Source: Burkholderiales bacterium UBA1834
GTDB taxonomy: Bacteria; Pseudomonadota; Gammaproteobacteria; Burkholderiales; Burkholderiaceae_C
DNA: 15,174 nt
Direction of reading: 5' to 3'
NCBI GenBank assembly: GCA_002339015.1
Contig: DDJC01000067.1
Span: 2,484-17,657, forward strand
Shown: positions 7,727 through 14,311 of the stretch, piece after piece
Layout: each line of letters begins with the position of its first letter
Position numbering within the stretch: the first letter of the stretch is position 1
Translations under genes and position numbers: made by a program
Notes under the pieces: generated by a model
The model's input: only the letters and a program-made list of their open reading frames with translations
Databases searched by the model: none
What the model was told of the DNA's origin: nothing

Positions 7727-9057
7727 TGTCCGCACAACAAGTTCAATGCCACGCCGATGAGGAAGTGGCGCACAAAGCCCTTCGCTTCCTGACCGCCGGC
7801 AGCGTCGATGACGGCAAGAGCACCCTGATCGGCCGCCTGCTGTTCGACAGCCGCGCCATCCTGGCTGACCAGCTGGACGCGCTGGAAAAGCGTGCCGCCG
7901 GCGCCCCGATCGACCTGTCGCTGCTGACCGACGGCCTGGAAGCCGAGCGCGAGCAGGGCATCACCATCGACGTGGCCTACCGCTACTTCGCCACCAAGAC
8001 GCGCAAGTTCATCATCGCCGACGCCCCCGGCCACGAGCAGTACACCCGCAACATGGTGACGGCCGCCGCCGGCAGTGACGCCGCCGTGGTGCTGGTGGAC
8101 ATCACCAAGATCGACTGGAAGGCGTCGCCCGTGCCCCTGCTGGCGCAGACCCGCCGACACAGCCTGCTGGCCCAGTTGCTGCGCGTGCCCTCCATCGTGT
8201 TCGCCGTGAACAAGCTGGACGCCATCGAGCAGGACACCGAGACAGCGTTCAAGAACGTGGAAGCCTCGCTGCGCGCCTTCGCCGAGCAGGCCGGCATCGA
8301 GGTCAAGGGCGTGATCCCCGTCTCGGCCCTGCGCGGCGACAACGTGACCACGCCCAGCGCCAACTGGCCCTGGTTCAACGGCCCGACGCTCCTGCAGGTG
8401 CTTGAGCAATTGCCCGCCAGCGACGAGCGCCACGACGGCACCCTGCTGCACCCCGTGCAGTACGTCACGCGTGACAGCGTGGGCGAAGGCGAGGCCAGTG
8501 CTTCCGGCACCGGCCACCAGTACCGCGCCTTCTGGGGCCGCATCGCCCACGGCGCGGTCAAGGCCGGCGACGAAGTGCAGATCTTCCCCAGCGGCCAGAA
8601 CGCCATCGTGGCCGAGGTTCGCCACGCCGCCGAGGTGGTCGACCGCTGCGAGGCCGGCCAATCTGCCGGCATCGTGCTGGACCGCCAGGTCGACATCTCG
8701 CGCGGCGACTGGATCGCCTCGCCCGGCAGCATCCGGCCCACCGACCAGTTCACGGCCACGCTGGCCTGGCTGGACACCGAGCCCGCCGTGGTCGGCCGCA
8801 AGTACTGGGTGCGCCACGGCAACCGCTGGGTGCAGGCCCGCATCACCGCCATCGACAGCCGCCTGGACATCCACTCGCTGCAGGACGACACCGGCGCCGA
8901 GCAGATCGCCGTCAACGAGATCGGCCGCGTGCAGATCCAGACGCAGCAGCCGCTGCCCGTCGAGCCCTACGCGGACAACCGCGTGGGCGGCGCCCTGATC
9001 GTGGTGGACCCGACCACCAACCGCACCAGCGGCGCGCTGCTGGTCAAGGCCGCCTGA
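7726..9057 (+). CDS. cysN: Sulfate adenylyltransferase large subunit (GTPase)
   Basis: This is a 443-residue translation-factor-like GTPase. It shows G1 GSVDDGKS (25-32), the GITIDVAYRYF switch region (G2), G3 DAPGH (99-103), G4 NKLD (162-165) and a G5-like SALRGDN. Beta-barrel domains II and III follow to the C-terminus. GTP hydrolysis drives APS formation by CysD. The protein ends after domain III; there is no C-terminal APS kinase (CysC) as in CysNC fusions, so APS is not phosphorylated by this protein. This agrees with the APS-type CysH two genes upstream. Translation is coupled to cysD through the overlapping stop and start codons. Confidence 0.96.
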   Translation: MSAQQVQCHADEEVAHKALRFLTAGSVDDGKSTLIGRLLFDSRAILADQLDALEKRAAGAPIDLSLLTDGLEAEREQGITIDVAYRYFATKTRKFIIADAPGHEQYTRNMVTAAAGSDAAVVLVDITKIDWKASPVPLLAQTRRHSLLAQLLRVPSIVFAVNKLDAIEQDTETAFKNVEASLRAFAEQAGIEVKGVIPVSALRGDNVTTPSANWPWFNGPTLLQVLEQLPASDERHDGTLLHPVQYVTRDSVGEGEASASGTGHQYRAFWGRIAHGAVKAGDEVQIFPSGQNAIVAEVRHAAEVVDRCEAGQSAGIVLDRQVDISRGDWIASPGSIRPTDQFTATLAWLDTEPAVVGRKYWVRHGNRWVQARITAIDSRLDIHSLQDDTGAEQIAVNEIGRVQIQTQQPLPVEPYADNRVGGALIVVDPTTNRTSGALLVKAA

Positions 9058-9090
9058 GCCTGGTCAACGTCAACACACCGCCCAAAGCCC

Positions 9091-9915
9091 ATGGACAGCA
9101 AGCCCTGCTCGCTCACCACCGCCAAGGTCGTCTTCATCGGGGCCGGCCCGGGTGAGGCCGACCTGATCACGGTGCGCGGCAGCCGCCTGCTGGCCCAGGC
9201 CCAGGTGGTGCTGTACGACGCCCTGGCCGATCCGGCCCTGCGCGATCTGGCTCCTGATGCCGACTGGATCGACGTGGGCAAGCGCGGCTTCTCCGGCCAG
9301 CCCGGCAGTGATTACAACGGCCAGACACGCATCAACCAGTTGCTGGTCGAGCAATCGCTGGCCGTGGGTGCCATCCATGGCGAGCGCGGCCTGGTCGCGC
9401 GCCTCAAGGGCGGTGACCCGAGCCTTTTCGGCCGCCTGGAAGAAGAGCTGCACGTACTGCGCGAAGCCGGCATCGCCTGCGAGATCGTACCCGGCGTGAC
9501 CTCGGCGCTGGCCGCGGCCGCCGGCACGCAACGCCCGCTCACGCGGCGCGGCACCGGCCGCAGTGTCAGCTTCACCACGGCCATGACGCGCACGGGCGAT
9601 CTTCAATGCGGCATGGGCCCAGGCCAGCGCGCTGACACCGAAGTCTTCTACATGGCCGGCCGCCAGTTGGCACCGCTGTCCAAGGGTCTGCTCGATGCGG
9701 GCTGGCCTGCAGACACGACCGTGAGCGTGGTCTCGCGCGCCGGCTGGCCCGACATGCTGCATACCGTCCACACCGTGGCCAGCCTGGACGATGCCAGCGA
9801 GCATCATGCGGGCCGGCCTACCCTGGTCATCGTCGGCGCAGGCGCCACTGCCCTGCCCGATGAGCCTTTGCGCCACATCCCCCTACCCGCGGAAGGCGGC
9901 GGCCGCGCCCCTTGA
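9091..9915 (+). CDS. cobA: Uroporphyrinogen-III C-methyltransferase (SUMT), stand-alone CobA type
   Basis: This 274-residue tetrapyrrole methylase (PF00590) converts uroporphyrinogen III to precorrin-2, the first committed step to siroheme, the CysI cofactor. Visible motifs are IGAGPGEADLIT (16-27), VLYDALADP (40-48), the DVGKRG region, RLKGGDP (104-110) followed by SLFGR, and PGVTSALAAAAG (134-145). Only the methylase domain is present; the dehydrogenase/ferrochelatase half of CysG-type fusions is absent, so those steps must be encoded elsewhere. The stretch after RLKGGDP (SLFGRLEEEL rather than the common FVFGRGGEE) is divergent. The gene starts 33 bases after cysN without an obvious ribosome-binding site. 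The context favours service to siroheme rather than cobalamin. Confidence 0.92.
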   Translation: MDSKPCSLTTAKVVFIGAGPGEADLITVRGSRLLAQAQVVLYDALADPALRDLAPDADWIDVGKRGFSGQPGSDYNGQTRINQLLVEQSLAVGAIHGERGLVARLKGGDPSLFGRLEEELHVLREAGIACEIVPGVTSALAAAAGTQRPLTRRGTGRSVSFTTAMTRTGDLQCGMGPGQRADTEVFYMAGRQLAPLSKGLLDAGWPADTTVSVVSRAGWPDMLHTVHTVASLDDASEHHAGRPTLVIVGAGATALPDEPLRHIPLPAEGGGRAP

Positions 9916-9927
9916 GGCAGAGCCCCG

Positions 9928-9933
9928 TAAAAT
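9928..9933 (+). promoter_or_regulatory. Candidate -10 element upstream of fdxA
   Basis: TAAAAT occurs in the 63-base gap between the SUMT gene and fdxA, 45 bases before the fdxA start. No good -35 hexamer stands at 16-18 bases, so this may be a weak or activated internal promoter, or chance. It would allow the ferredoxin to be expressed separately from the cys genes. Confidence 0.25.
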
Positions 9934-9978
9934 CCCCCTTCTGCTGTTCAACAAACCCGTTTTCCAAGAGACCCTGTC

Positions 9979-10302
9979 ATGACCCACGTCGTCACCGAAG
10001 CCTGCATCCAGTGCAAATACACGGACTGTGTGGATGTGTGTCCCGTGGACTGCTTCCGCGAGGGCCCCAACTTCCTGGTCATCGATCCGGACGAGTGCAT
10101 CGACTGCGCCGTGTGCATCCCCGAGTGCCCCGTGAACGCCATCCTCCCCGAAGAAGACGTGCCCGGCGACCAGCAGCAGTACATCCAGATCAACGCCGAG
10201 CTGGCCAAGGGCTGGCCCAGCATCACCAAGCGCAAGGCTGCCCTGCCCACCGCCGACGAGTTCAAGGACAAGACCGGCAAGCTGGACCTGCTCGTCCGCT
10301 GA
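9979..10302 (+). CDS. fdxA: 7Fe (3Fe-4S/4Fe-4S) ferredoxin, FdxA family
   Basis: This small acidic electron carrier of 107 residues has two clusters at the N-terminus. The first cysteine group is Cys9, 12, 17, 21 and 25 (ACIQCKYTDCVDVCPVDCF). The second is Cys40, 43, 46 and 50 (ECIDCAVCIPEC). This arrangement, with the extra spacing in the first group and a C-terminal tail of about 55 residues, is the seven-iron FdxA/Azotobacter FdI pattern. The start at 9979 has a purine-rich AAGAGA about ten bases upstream. It sits between the SUMT gene and a ferredoxin-NADP reductase. This makes an NADPH-reductase-ferredoxin pair likely; delivery to CysI is a hypothesis. FdxA proteins have also been linked to stress and general redox roles. 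Confidence 0.95.
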   Translation: MTHVVTEACIQCKYTDCVDVCPVDCFREGPNFLVIDPDECIDCAVCIPECPVNAILPEEDVPGDQQQYIQINAELAKGWPSITKRKAALPTADEFKDKTGKLDLLVR

Positions 10303-10344
10303 AGCAGAGGCCCGGGTAGCACCGCACAGAGGCCCCTCGCCGGC

Positions 10345-11481
10345 ATGATTGAAACCGACGTCGTCGTCATCGGAGCCGGCCCGGTGGGCCTGTTCCAGGT
10401 CTTCCAGCTCGGTTTGCTGGGGCTGCGCTGCGAGGTGATCGACGTGCTGCCCGAAGCCGGCGGCCAATGCGTGGCGCTCTACCCGGACAAGCCCATCTAC
10501 GACATCCCCGGGGTACCCGTGTGCACCGGGCGTGAACTGGCCGCGCAACTGCTCAAGCAGGCGCGGCCTTTTTTGCCTGTCGATCCCGTCACGGGCCAGG
10601 TCGCCCACCTGCACCTGGGTCAGCAAGTGCTGTCACTGTCTCCAGCAGCGCCGACACAGCCTGCTGAAGATGATTCGCAACCGCCTCATCGTTTCACGCT
10701 GCAGACCACCTCGGGGCAGACCTTCAAGGCCCGTGCCGTGGTGATCTCTGCCGGCGCAGGCGCTTTCGTACCCAAGACTCTGGCCTTGCCCGGTCTACCC
10801 CCCGAAGGGCCGGCCCCTGTCAACCTGCACCACCATCTCCCTATCGATGGCCAGCGCGCGCCATGGGCTGGGCAGCACGTGGTGGTGGCCGGCGGAGGCG
10901 ACGAAGCCCTGCAGACGGTGTTGGATCTGACACAGGCCGCCGAGGCCATCCGGCCTTCACGCATCACTTTGCTGCACCGTCGTGATCAGTTCCAGGCCGA
11001 TGCCGCCTTGGTGCAACCTGTACGAGCCTTGATGGCCCAGGGCCGCATAGAACTCGCCCTGGGTGTGCCGCAGGGCGTCGAGCTGGCCTGGTCGGATGCG
11101 GGTGTGAATGCGCCCCCCGCCCTCGCGGCCATCACGTTGCTGGGCCCCGATAGCCAGCCGCGCCAACTGCCCCTGGACCACCTGCTCGTGCGCCTGGGCC
11201 TGAGCCCCAAGCTCGGCCCCCTGGCCGATTGGGGGCTGCCGCTGGAACGCAAGCAGATCCCCGTGGACACGGCCACCTGCGCGACCAGCATCAATGGCAT
11301 CCATGCCGTGGGCGACATCAACACCTACCCAGGCAAGAAGCGCCTGCTGCTGTGCGGCTTCCATGAGGCCACGCTGGCGGCGCATGCCCTGCTGGCACGG
11401 CTGTATCCGGACGCACCGCAGCACCTTCAGTACACCACCACCAGCACGGTGCTCCACCAGCGTCTCGGCGTGCAACACTGA
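10345..11481 (+). CDS. Ferredoxin-NADP reductase, thioredoxin-reductase-like type
   Basis: This is a 378-residue FAD/NAD(P)-dependent oxidoreductase. FAD binding is shown by VVVIGAGPVG (GxGxxG at 10-15), then EAGGQC and the late GDINTYPGK motif. NADPH binding is shown by VVVAGGGDEA (179-188) followed by LLHRRDQF, where the two arginines suit the 2'-phosphate of NADPH. The C-terminal extension QYTTTSTVLHQRLG is typical of TrxR-like ferredoxin reductases. The Cys-X2-Cys redox pair of true thioredoxin reductases is not seen, which supports ferredoxin reductase (EC 1.18.1.2). It starts 42 bases after fdxA. It probably reduces FdxA, or the reverse. Residues about 100-115 form a variable, Pro-rich insertion. 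Confidence 0.9.
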   Translation: MIETDVVVIGAGPVGLFQVFQLGLLGLRCEVIDVLPEAGGQCVALYPDKPIYDIPGVPVCTGRELAAQLLKQARPFLPVDPVTGQVAHLHLGQQVLSLSPAAPTQPAEDDSQPPHRFTLQTTSGQTFKARAVVISAGAGAFVPKTLALPGLPPEGPAPVNLHHHLPIDGQRAPWAGQHVVVAGGGDEALQTVLDLTQAAEAIRPSRITLLHRRDQFQADAALVQPVRALMAQGRIELALGVPQGVELAWSDAGVNAPPALAAITLLGPDSQPRQLPLDHLLVRLGLSPKLGPLADWGLPLERKQIPVDTATCATSINGIHAVGDINTYPGKKRLLLCGFHEATLAAHALLARLYPDAPQHLQYTTTSTVLHQRLGVQH

Positions 11482-11507
11482 GCGGCAACGTGCGCCGCAC
11501 TTCACAC

Positions 11508-11513
11508 TAAAAT
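11508..11513 (+). promoter_or_regulatory. Candidate -10 element for the riboswitch/TonB receptor transcript
   Basis: TAAAAT lies ten bases before the start of the TPP riboswitch aptamer, where a promoter is expected because the aptamer must be near the 5' end of the transcript. A consensus -35 is not evident 16-18 bases upstream. The position suits a start at about 11520. Confidence 0.4.
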
Positions 11514-11519
11514 ACACAC

Positions 11520-11616
11520 GTTTGCTAGGGGTGCCGCGCCGTTGCCCCACGGTGGCTGCGTGGCTGAGAGAGTCCCTTCGAACCTGAACGAGGTCATCCT
11601 CGCGTAGGGAAGCACG
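11520..11616 (+). ncRNA. TPP (thiamin pyrophosphate) riboswitch
   Basis: The conserved core of the THI element is present in order: AGGGGTGCC (11527-11535), GGCTGAGAG (11562-11570), TCCCTTCGAACCTGA (11573-11587), a CGAGG-TCAT-CCTCG hairpin (11589-11602), and GCGTAGGGAAGC (11602-11613). The short closing stem P1 can form between TGCT (11523-11526) and AGCA (11611-11614). These elements match the two-arm aptamer that binds the pyrimidine and pyrophosphate ends of TPP. It lies between the ferredoxin reductase gene and the TonB-dependent receptor, in the receptor's direction. TPP binding normally lowers expression, so the receptor should be made when thiamin is scarce. No terminator with a T-run follows the aptamer, so control may be at translation initiation or through Rho. 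Confidence 0.93.
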
Positions 11617-11680
11617 GTCATCCGAACGCCACGACGTCGCCACCCGCCATGGGTCCGCGCGCACCCGTCGGCCGAACGGC

Positions 11681-11699
11681 ACGCCCGCATCCCGGGCGT
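11681..11699 (+). promoter_or_regulatory. Hairpin in the riboswitch expression platform
   Basis: ACGCCCG (11681-11687) pairs perfectly with CGGGCGT (11693-11699) around a five-base loop, 65 bases after the riboswitch core. No T-run follows, so it is not a standard intrinsic terminator. It lies in the leader if the receptor starts at 11742, where GGAG (11728-11731) would be the ribosome-binding site. It may belong to the switching structure. Confidence 0.4.
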
Positions 11700-11741
11700 C
11701 GAGGCCTCACCACCTGCCTTTCGTGCTGGAGTTGCTGCCTC

Positions 11742-14027
11742 ATGGCCCCTATGCGCCACCTTCGTTCGTGCACCACGGTGTGGTCGTGCACGCCTTCCCT
11801 ACCCTTCGCTCTCAGCGCATCCCCTGCCAAGGGATGGAACGCCCTGCGCCTGAGCGCGCCTGCCTGGGCGGCCGCCCTGCTGATCGGCCTGGTGTCGGCA
11901 CAGGCCATGGCACAGGGCCAGCCCGCGTCGCAAGCCGGCGTCAACGCCGATGCGGCCACCACCACACTGCCCACAGTAACCGTGGTGGCCCCTGCCGCGC
12001 GTGAAGCGCGCGCCGGCATCAGCGGCCTGGCCGACGCGCCCGCCTGGAAAACCCCTGTTCAGGCCGTGCGCCTCACCCAGGACGCGCTCAAGGACCAGCA
12101 GGTGCAGCGCCTGGCCGACCTGGTCAAGCTCGACGCCAGCATCACCGATGCCTACAACACCACCGGCTACTGGGATTACCTCAGCATGCGCGGCTTCACG
12201 CTGGACAACGCCTACAACTACCGCCGCGAAGGCCTGCCGATCAACGCCGAGACACGCATCGCCCTGGACAACAAAGCCGCCGTGGAACTGCTCAAGGGCA
12301 CCAGCGGCATCCAGGCTGGCGTGAGTGCACCGGGTGGCCTGGTGAACCTGATCGTCAAGCGCCCTGAAGGCCGTGTGCGCACGGCAGAGATCGGCTTCAC
12401 CGGTGGCAGCAGCGTGATGACCGCTGTGGACATCGGTGACCGCTTCGGCACCGACCAGCGCTTCGGCCTGCGCGTCAATGCAGCCGCCGAAAGGCTCGAT
12501 CCGAACATCGACAACACCAAGGGGCACCGCCGCCTGCTGGCCCTGGCCACGGATTGGATCATCGCACCGGGCAGCGTCGTCGAGGCCGAGATCGAGCACA
12601 GCCTGTACCGCCAGCCCAGCGTGCCGGGCGCCAGCCTGCTGGGCAGTGCCTTGCCATCAGCCAGCAGCTTCGATCCATCGCGCAATCTCAACAACCAGCC
12701 CTGGGCATTGCCTGTGGAGATGGCCGGCAATACCGGCACCCTGCGCTGGAAGCAGGATTGGGGCACCGGCTGGCATTCTGCGGTGACATACGGGGAGCAG
12801 CATCTGCGCTCGCAGGACCGAGCGGCTTTTCCCTCCGGTTGCGGTAAGGACAACAGCCCTTATGGCGTGTACGACCGCTATTGCAGCGACGGCACATTCG
12901 ATCTGTACGACTACCGCTCCGAAGGCGAGCGTCGCACTACACGCGCACTGAACGCCCAACTCTCGGGCGAACTGAGCACCGGCACGATCAAGCACGCACT
13001 GCGCATCGGACTGCTTCGCAGCATCCACACCACCGACCTCAACACGGCGGCCTTCACCTATGCCGGCGAAGGCGACATCGACGGCACCTACGGGCCCTAC
13101 CCCGCCAGCGCCACGCCCGACTACCCCAACATCGACCGCCACGAGCGCAGCACCGAACTGAGCATCAGCGACTCGATTACCTTCTCGGAACAATGGAGCG
13201 CCTGGGCCGGCCTGCGTCACACCTGGCTCAAGCGCCGCGTGGCGCTCACCGAAGCGGTCGCCGATCCAGCTTCGCTGGACCAGCAAGTCACCACGCCCTG
13301 GCTGGCCGTGGGCTACACGCTGGCGCCGCGCACGCAGATCTACGCCAGTTGGGGCGAAGGCTTCGAAGCCCGAACCGCCATGAGCACGCCTCTGGTGCCC
13401 TACGGCAATGCGCCCAGCGCACTGCCGGTGCGCAAGAGCCGTCAGATCGAGATGGGCCTCAAGGCCCAGCGTGATCACCTGCAATGGGGGGCCAACCTGT
13501 TCCGCATCGAGCGCCCTGAAGCCGGCCCTGTAAGCAACACAAGCGGTGGTACTGACTACGTGTTCGATGGCCACTCGCTGCACCAGGGCGCCGAGGGCTT
13601 TGTGCAGACGCAACTGGGTGCATGGAGCTTTACTGGAAGCGCCATGGTGCTCGACGCCAAGCGCCGTGACACGCAGAGCGCTCTTGATGGCAAGCGCCCT
13701 GTCAACGTGCCAGAGCACACGCTCAAGCTGTCTGGCAGCTACCGCTGGGCCGCCCCTCTGCCGATCACGGCGCAGGCCGATCTGGTGCACGAAGGCCGCC
13801 GCTGGGTGGACCCGGACAACACCGTGCGCCTGCCCTCGTGGACCCGCGTGGACGTGGGCCTGAAGGCACAGCAGCGCCTGGACGGCAGCAACCTCACCTG
13901 GCGCCTGGGCGTGGCCAACCTGTTCGACAAGCGTGCCTGGCGCGAAGCCCCCACGCTCACCGGCCACATCTACCTGTTCCCGCTGGCCGAGCGCACCGTG
14001 ACAGGCTCATTGCAGGTGGACTTTTGA
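11742..14027 (+). CDS. TonB-dependent outer-membrane receptor under TPP riboswitch control (likely thiamin or precursor uptake)
   Basis: This is a TonB-dependent receptor of 761 residues from ATG 11742, which has GGAG ten bases upstream; ATG 11649 would add 31 residues without a ribosome-binding site, and ATG 11751 is also possible. A signal peptide ends near AQAMA-Q (about residue 57). A TonB-box-like LPTVTVVA follows at about 76-83. The plug domain is at about 98-208 and includes LSMRGF, LLKGTSG (183-189) and PGGLVNLIVKRP (197-208). The rest is the 22-strand barrel, ending in a strand with terminal Phe (VTGSLQVDF) as needed for outer-membrane assembly. Plug motifs resemble siderophore receptors, but the TPP riboswitch just upstream argues for thiamin, a phosphorylated form or a precursor as cargo. 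The receptor family is certain; the substrate is inferred. Confidence 0.92.
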   Translation: MAPMRHLRSCTTVWSCTPSLPFALSASPAKGWNALRLSAPAWAAALLIGLVSAQAMAQGQPASQAGVNADAATTTLPTVTVVAPAAREARAGISGLADAPAWKTPVQAVRLTQDALKDQQVQRLADLVKLDASITDAYNTTGYWDYLSMRGFTLDNAYNYRREGLPINAETRIALDNKAAVELLKGTSGIQAGVSAPGGLVNLIVKRPEGRVRTAEIGFTGGSSVMTAVDIGDRFGTDQRFGLRVNAAAERLDPNIDNTKGHRRLLALATDWIIAPGSVVEAEIEHSLYRQPSVPGASLLGSALPSASSFDPSRNLNNQPWALPVEMAGNTGTLRWKQDWGTGWHSAVTYGEQHLRSQDRAAFPSGCGKDNSPYGVYDRYCSDGTFDLYDYRSEGERRTTRALNAQLSGELSTGTIKHALRIGLLRSIHTTDLNTAAFTYAGEGDIDGTYGPYPASATPDYPNIDRHERSTELSISDSITFSEQWSAWAGLRHTWLKRRVALTEAVADPASLDQQVTTPWLAVGYTLAPRTQIYASWGEGFEARTAMSTPLVPYGNAPSALPVRKSRQIEMGLKAQRDHLQWGANLFRIERPEAGPVSNTSGGTDYVFDGHSLHQGAEGFVQTQLGAWSFTGSAMVLDAKRRDTQSALDGKRPVNVPEHTLKLSGSYRWAAPLPITAQADLVHEGRRWVDPDNTVRLPSWTRVDVGLKAQQRLDGSNLTWRLGVANLFDKRAWREAPTLTGHIYLFPLAERTVTGSLQVDF

Positions 14028-14075
14028 GCCACGTTGTCGCACACGGCACACAGGTGGCGCAAAACAGGGCCAACC

Positions 14076-14105
14076 TTGCGAGCGTTGCGAAAACCGTGCT
14101 ATAGT
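14076..14105 (+). promoter_or_regulatory. Promoter of the tRNA-Asn gene
   Basis: The -35 element TTGCGA (14076-14081) and the -10 element TATAGT (14100-14105) are separated by 18 bases. Transcription would start near 14112, about 48 bases before the tRNA. The strong -10 and its place directly before a stable RNA gene make this convincing. Confidence 0.75.
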
Positions 14106-14159
14106 TTCGTTCTCGGTTGATCGCTGCAACACACCGAAGCAGCTAGCAGACAACCCTGA

Positions 14160-14235
14160 TCCCCGATAGCTCAGTCGGTAGAGCGCCGGACTGTTAATCC
14201 GTAGGTCCCTGGTTCGAGCCCAGGTCGGGGAGCCA
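14160..14235 (+). tRNA. tRNA-Asn (anticodon GTT)
   Basis: This is a 76-base tRNA with CCA encoded. The acceptor stem pairs TCCCCGA (14160-14166) with TCGGGGA (14225-14231), followed by the discriminator G and CCA (14233-14235). The D arm GCTCAGTCGGTAGAGC, the anticodon loop CTGTTAA with GTT at 14193-14195, and the T arm with GGTTCGAGCCC are all canonical. The first pair of the anticodon stem is a C-T mismatch. No integrase or duplicated 3' end is visible, so there is no sign that it serves as an integration site. Confidence 0.97.
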
Positions 14236-14242
14236 AAATTCT

Positions 14243-14272
14243 AAAGGCCTCAGCAAACGCTGAGGCCTTTTT
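14243..14272 (+). terminator. Rho-independent terminator after tRNA-Asn
   Basis: A perfect 12-base-pair stem, AAAGGCCTCAGC (14243-14254) with GCTGAGGCCTTT (14259-14270), closes an AAAC loop. The T-run at 14268-14272 overlaps and follows the end of the stem. It begins seven bases after the tRNA. On the minus strand the same stem is followed by AGAATTTT, so it might also end the convergent permease transcript. Confidence 0.93.
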
Positions 14273-14311
14273 CGTTTGGCCCGCAGGTAGCCCGCAGGGG
14301 CCGGCTTCACC

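Noticed and set aside
3788..7735. Very long open frames on the minus strand opposite cysI, cysH and cysD
   Set aside because: Their translations are low-complexity, rich in His, Gly, Ala, Val and Asp without recognisable domains. They mirror GC-rich codon bias of the strongly conserved plus-strand cys genes.
7717..8915. Long minus-strand frames opposite cysN
   Set aside because: CysN is complete and carries all GTPase motifs on the plus strand; the opposite frames show no domain and no ribosome-binding site.
7726..9057. CysNC fusion with APS kinase
   Set aside because: The protein ends at 443 residues after the third domain, and no kinase P-loop follows.
14028..14058. GCCAC...GTGGC pairing after the TonB receptor as a terminator
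   Set aside because: There are only five pairs around a loop of about 21 bases and no T-run follows. It is too weak to call.
14160..14235. tRNA-Asn as an integration site of a genomic island
   Set aside because: No integrase, no repeated tRNA 3' end and no change in composition are visible on either side; the tRNA has its own promoter and terminator.
14279..14300. Short direct repeat CCCGCAGG...CCCGCAGG
   Set aside because: There are only two copies of eight bases in GC-rich DNA beside a terminator; this is expected by chance.
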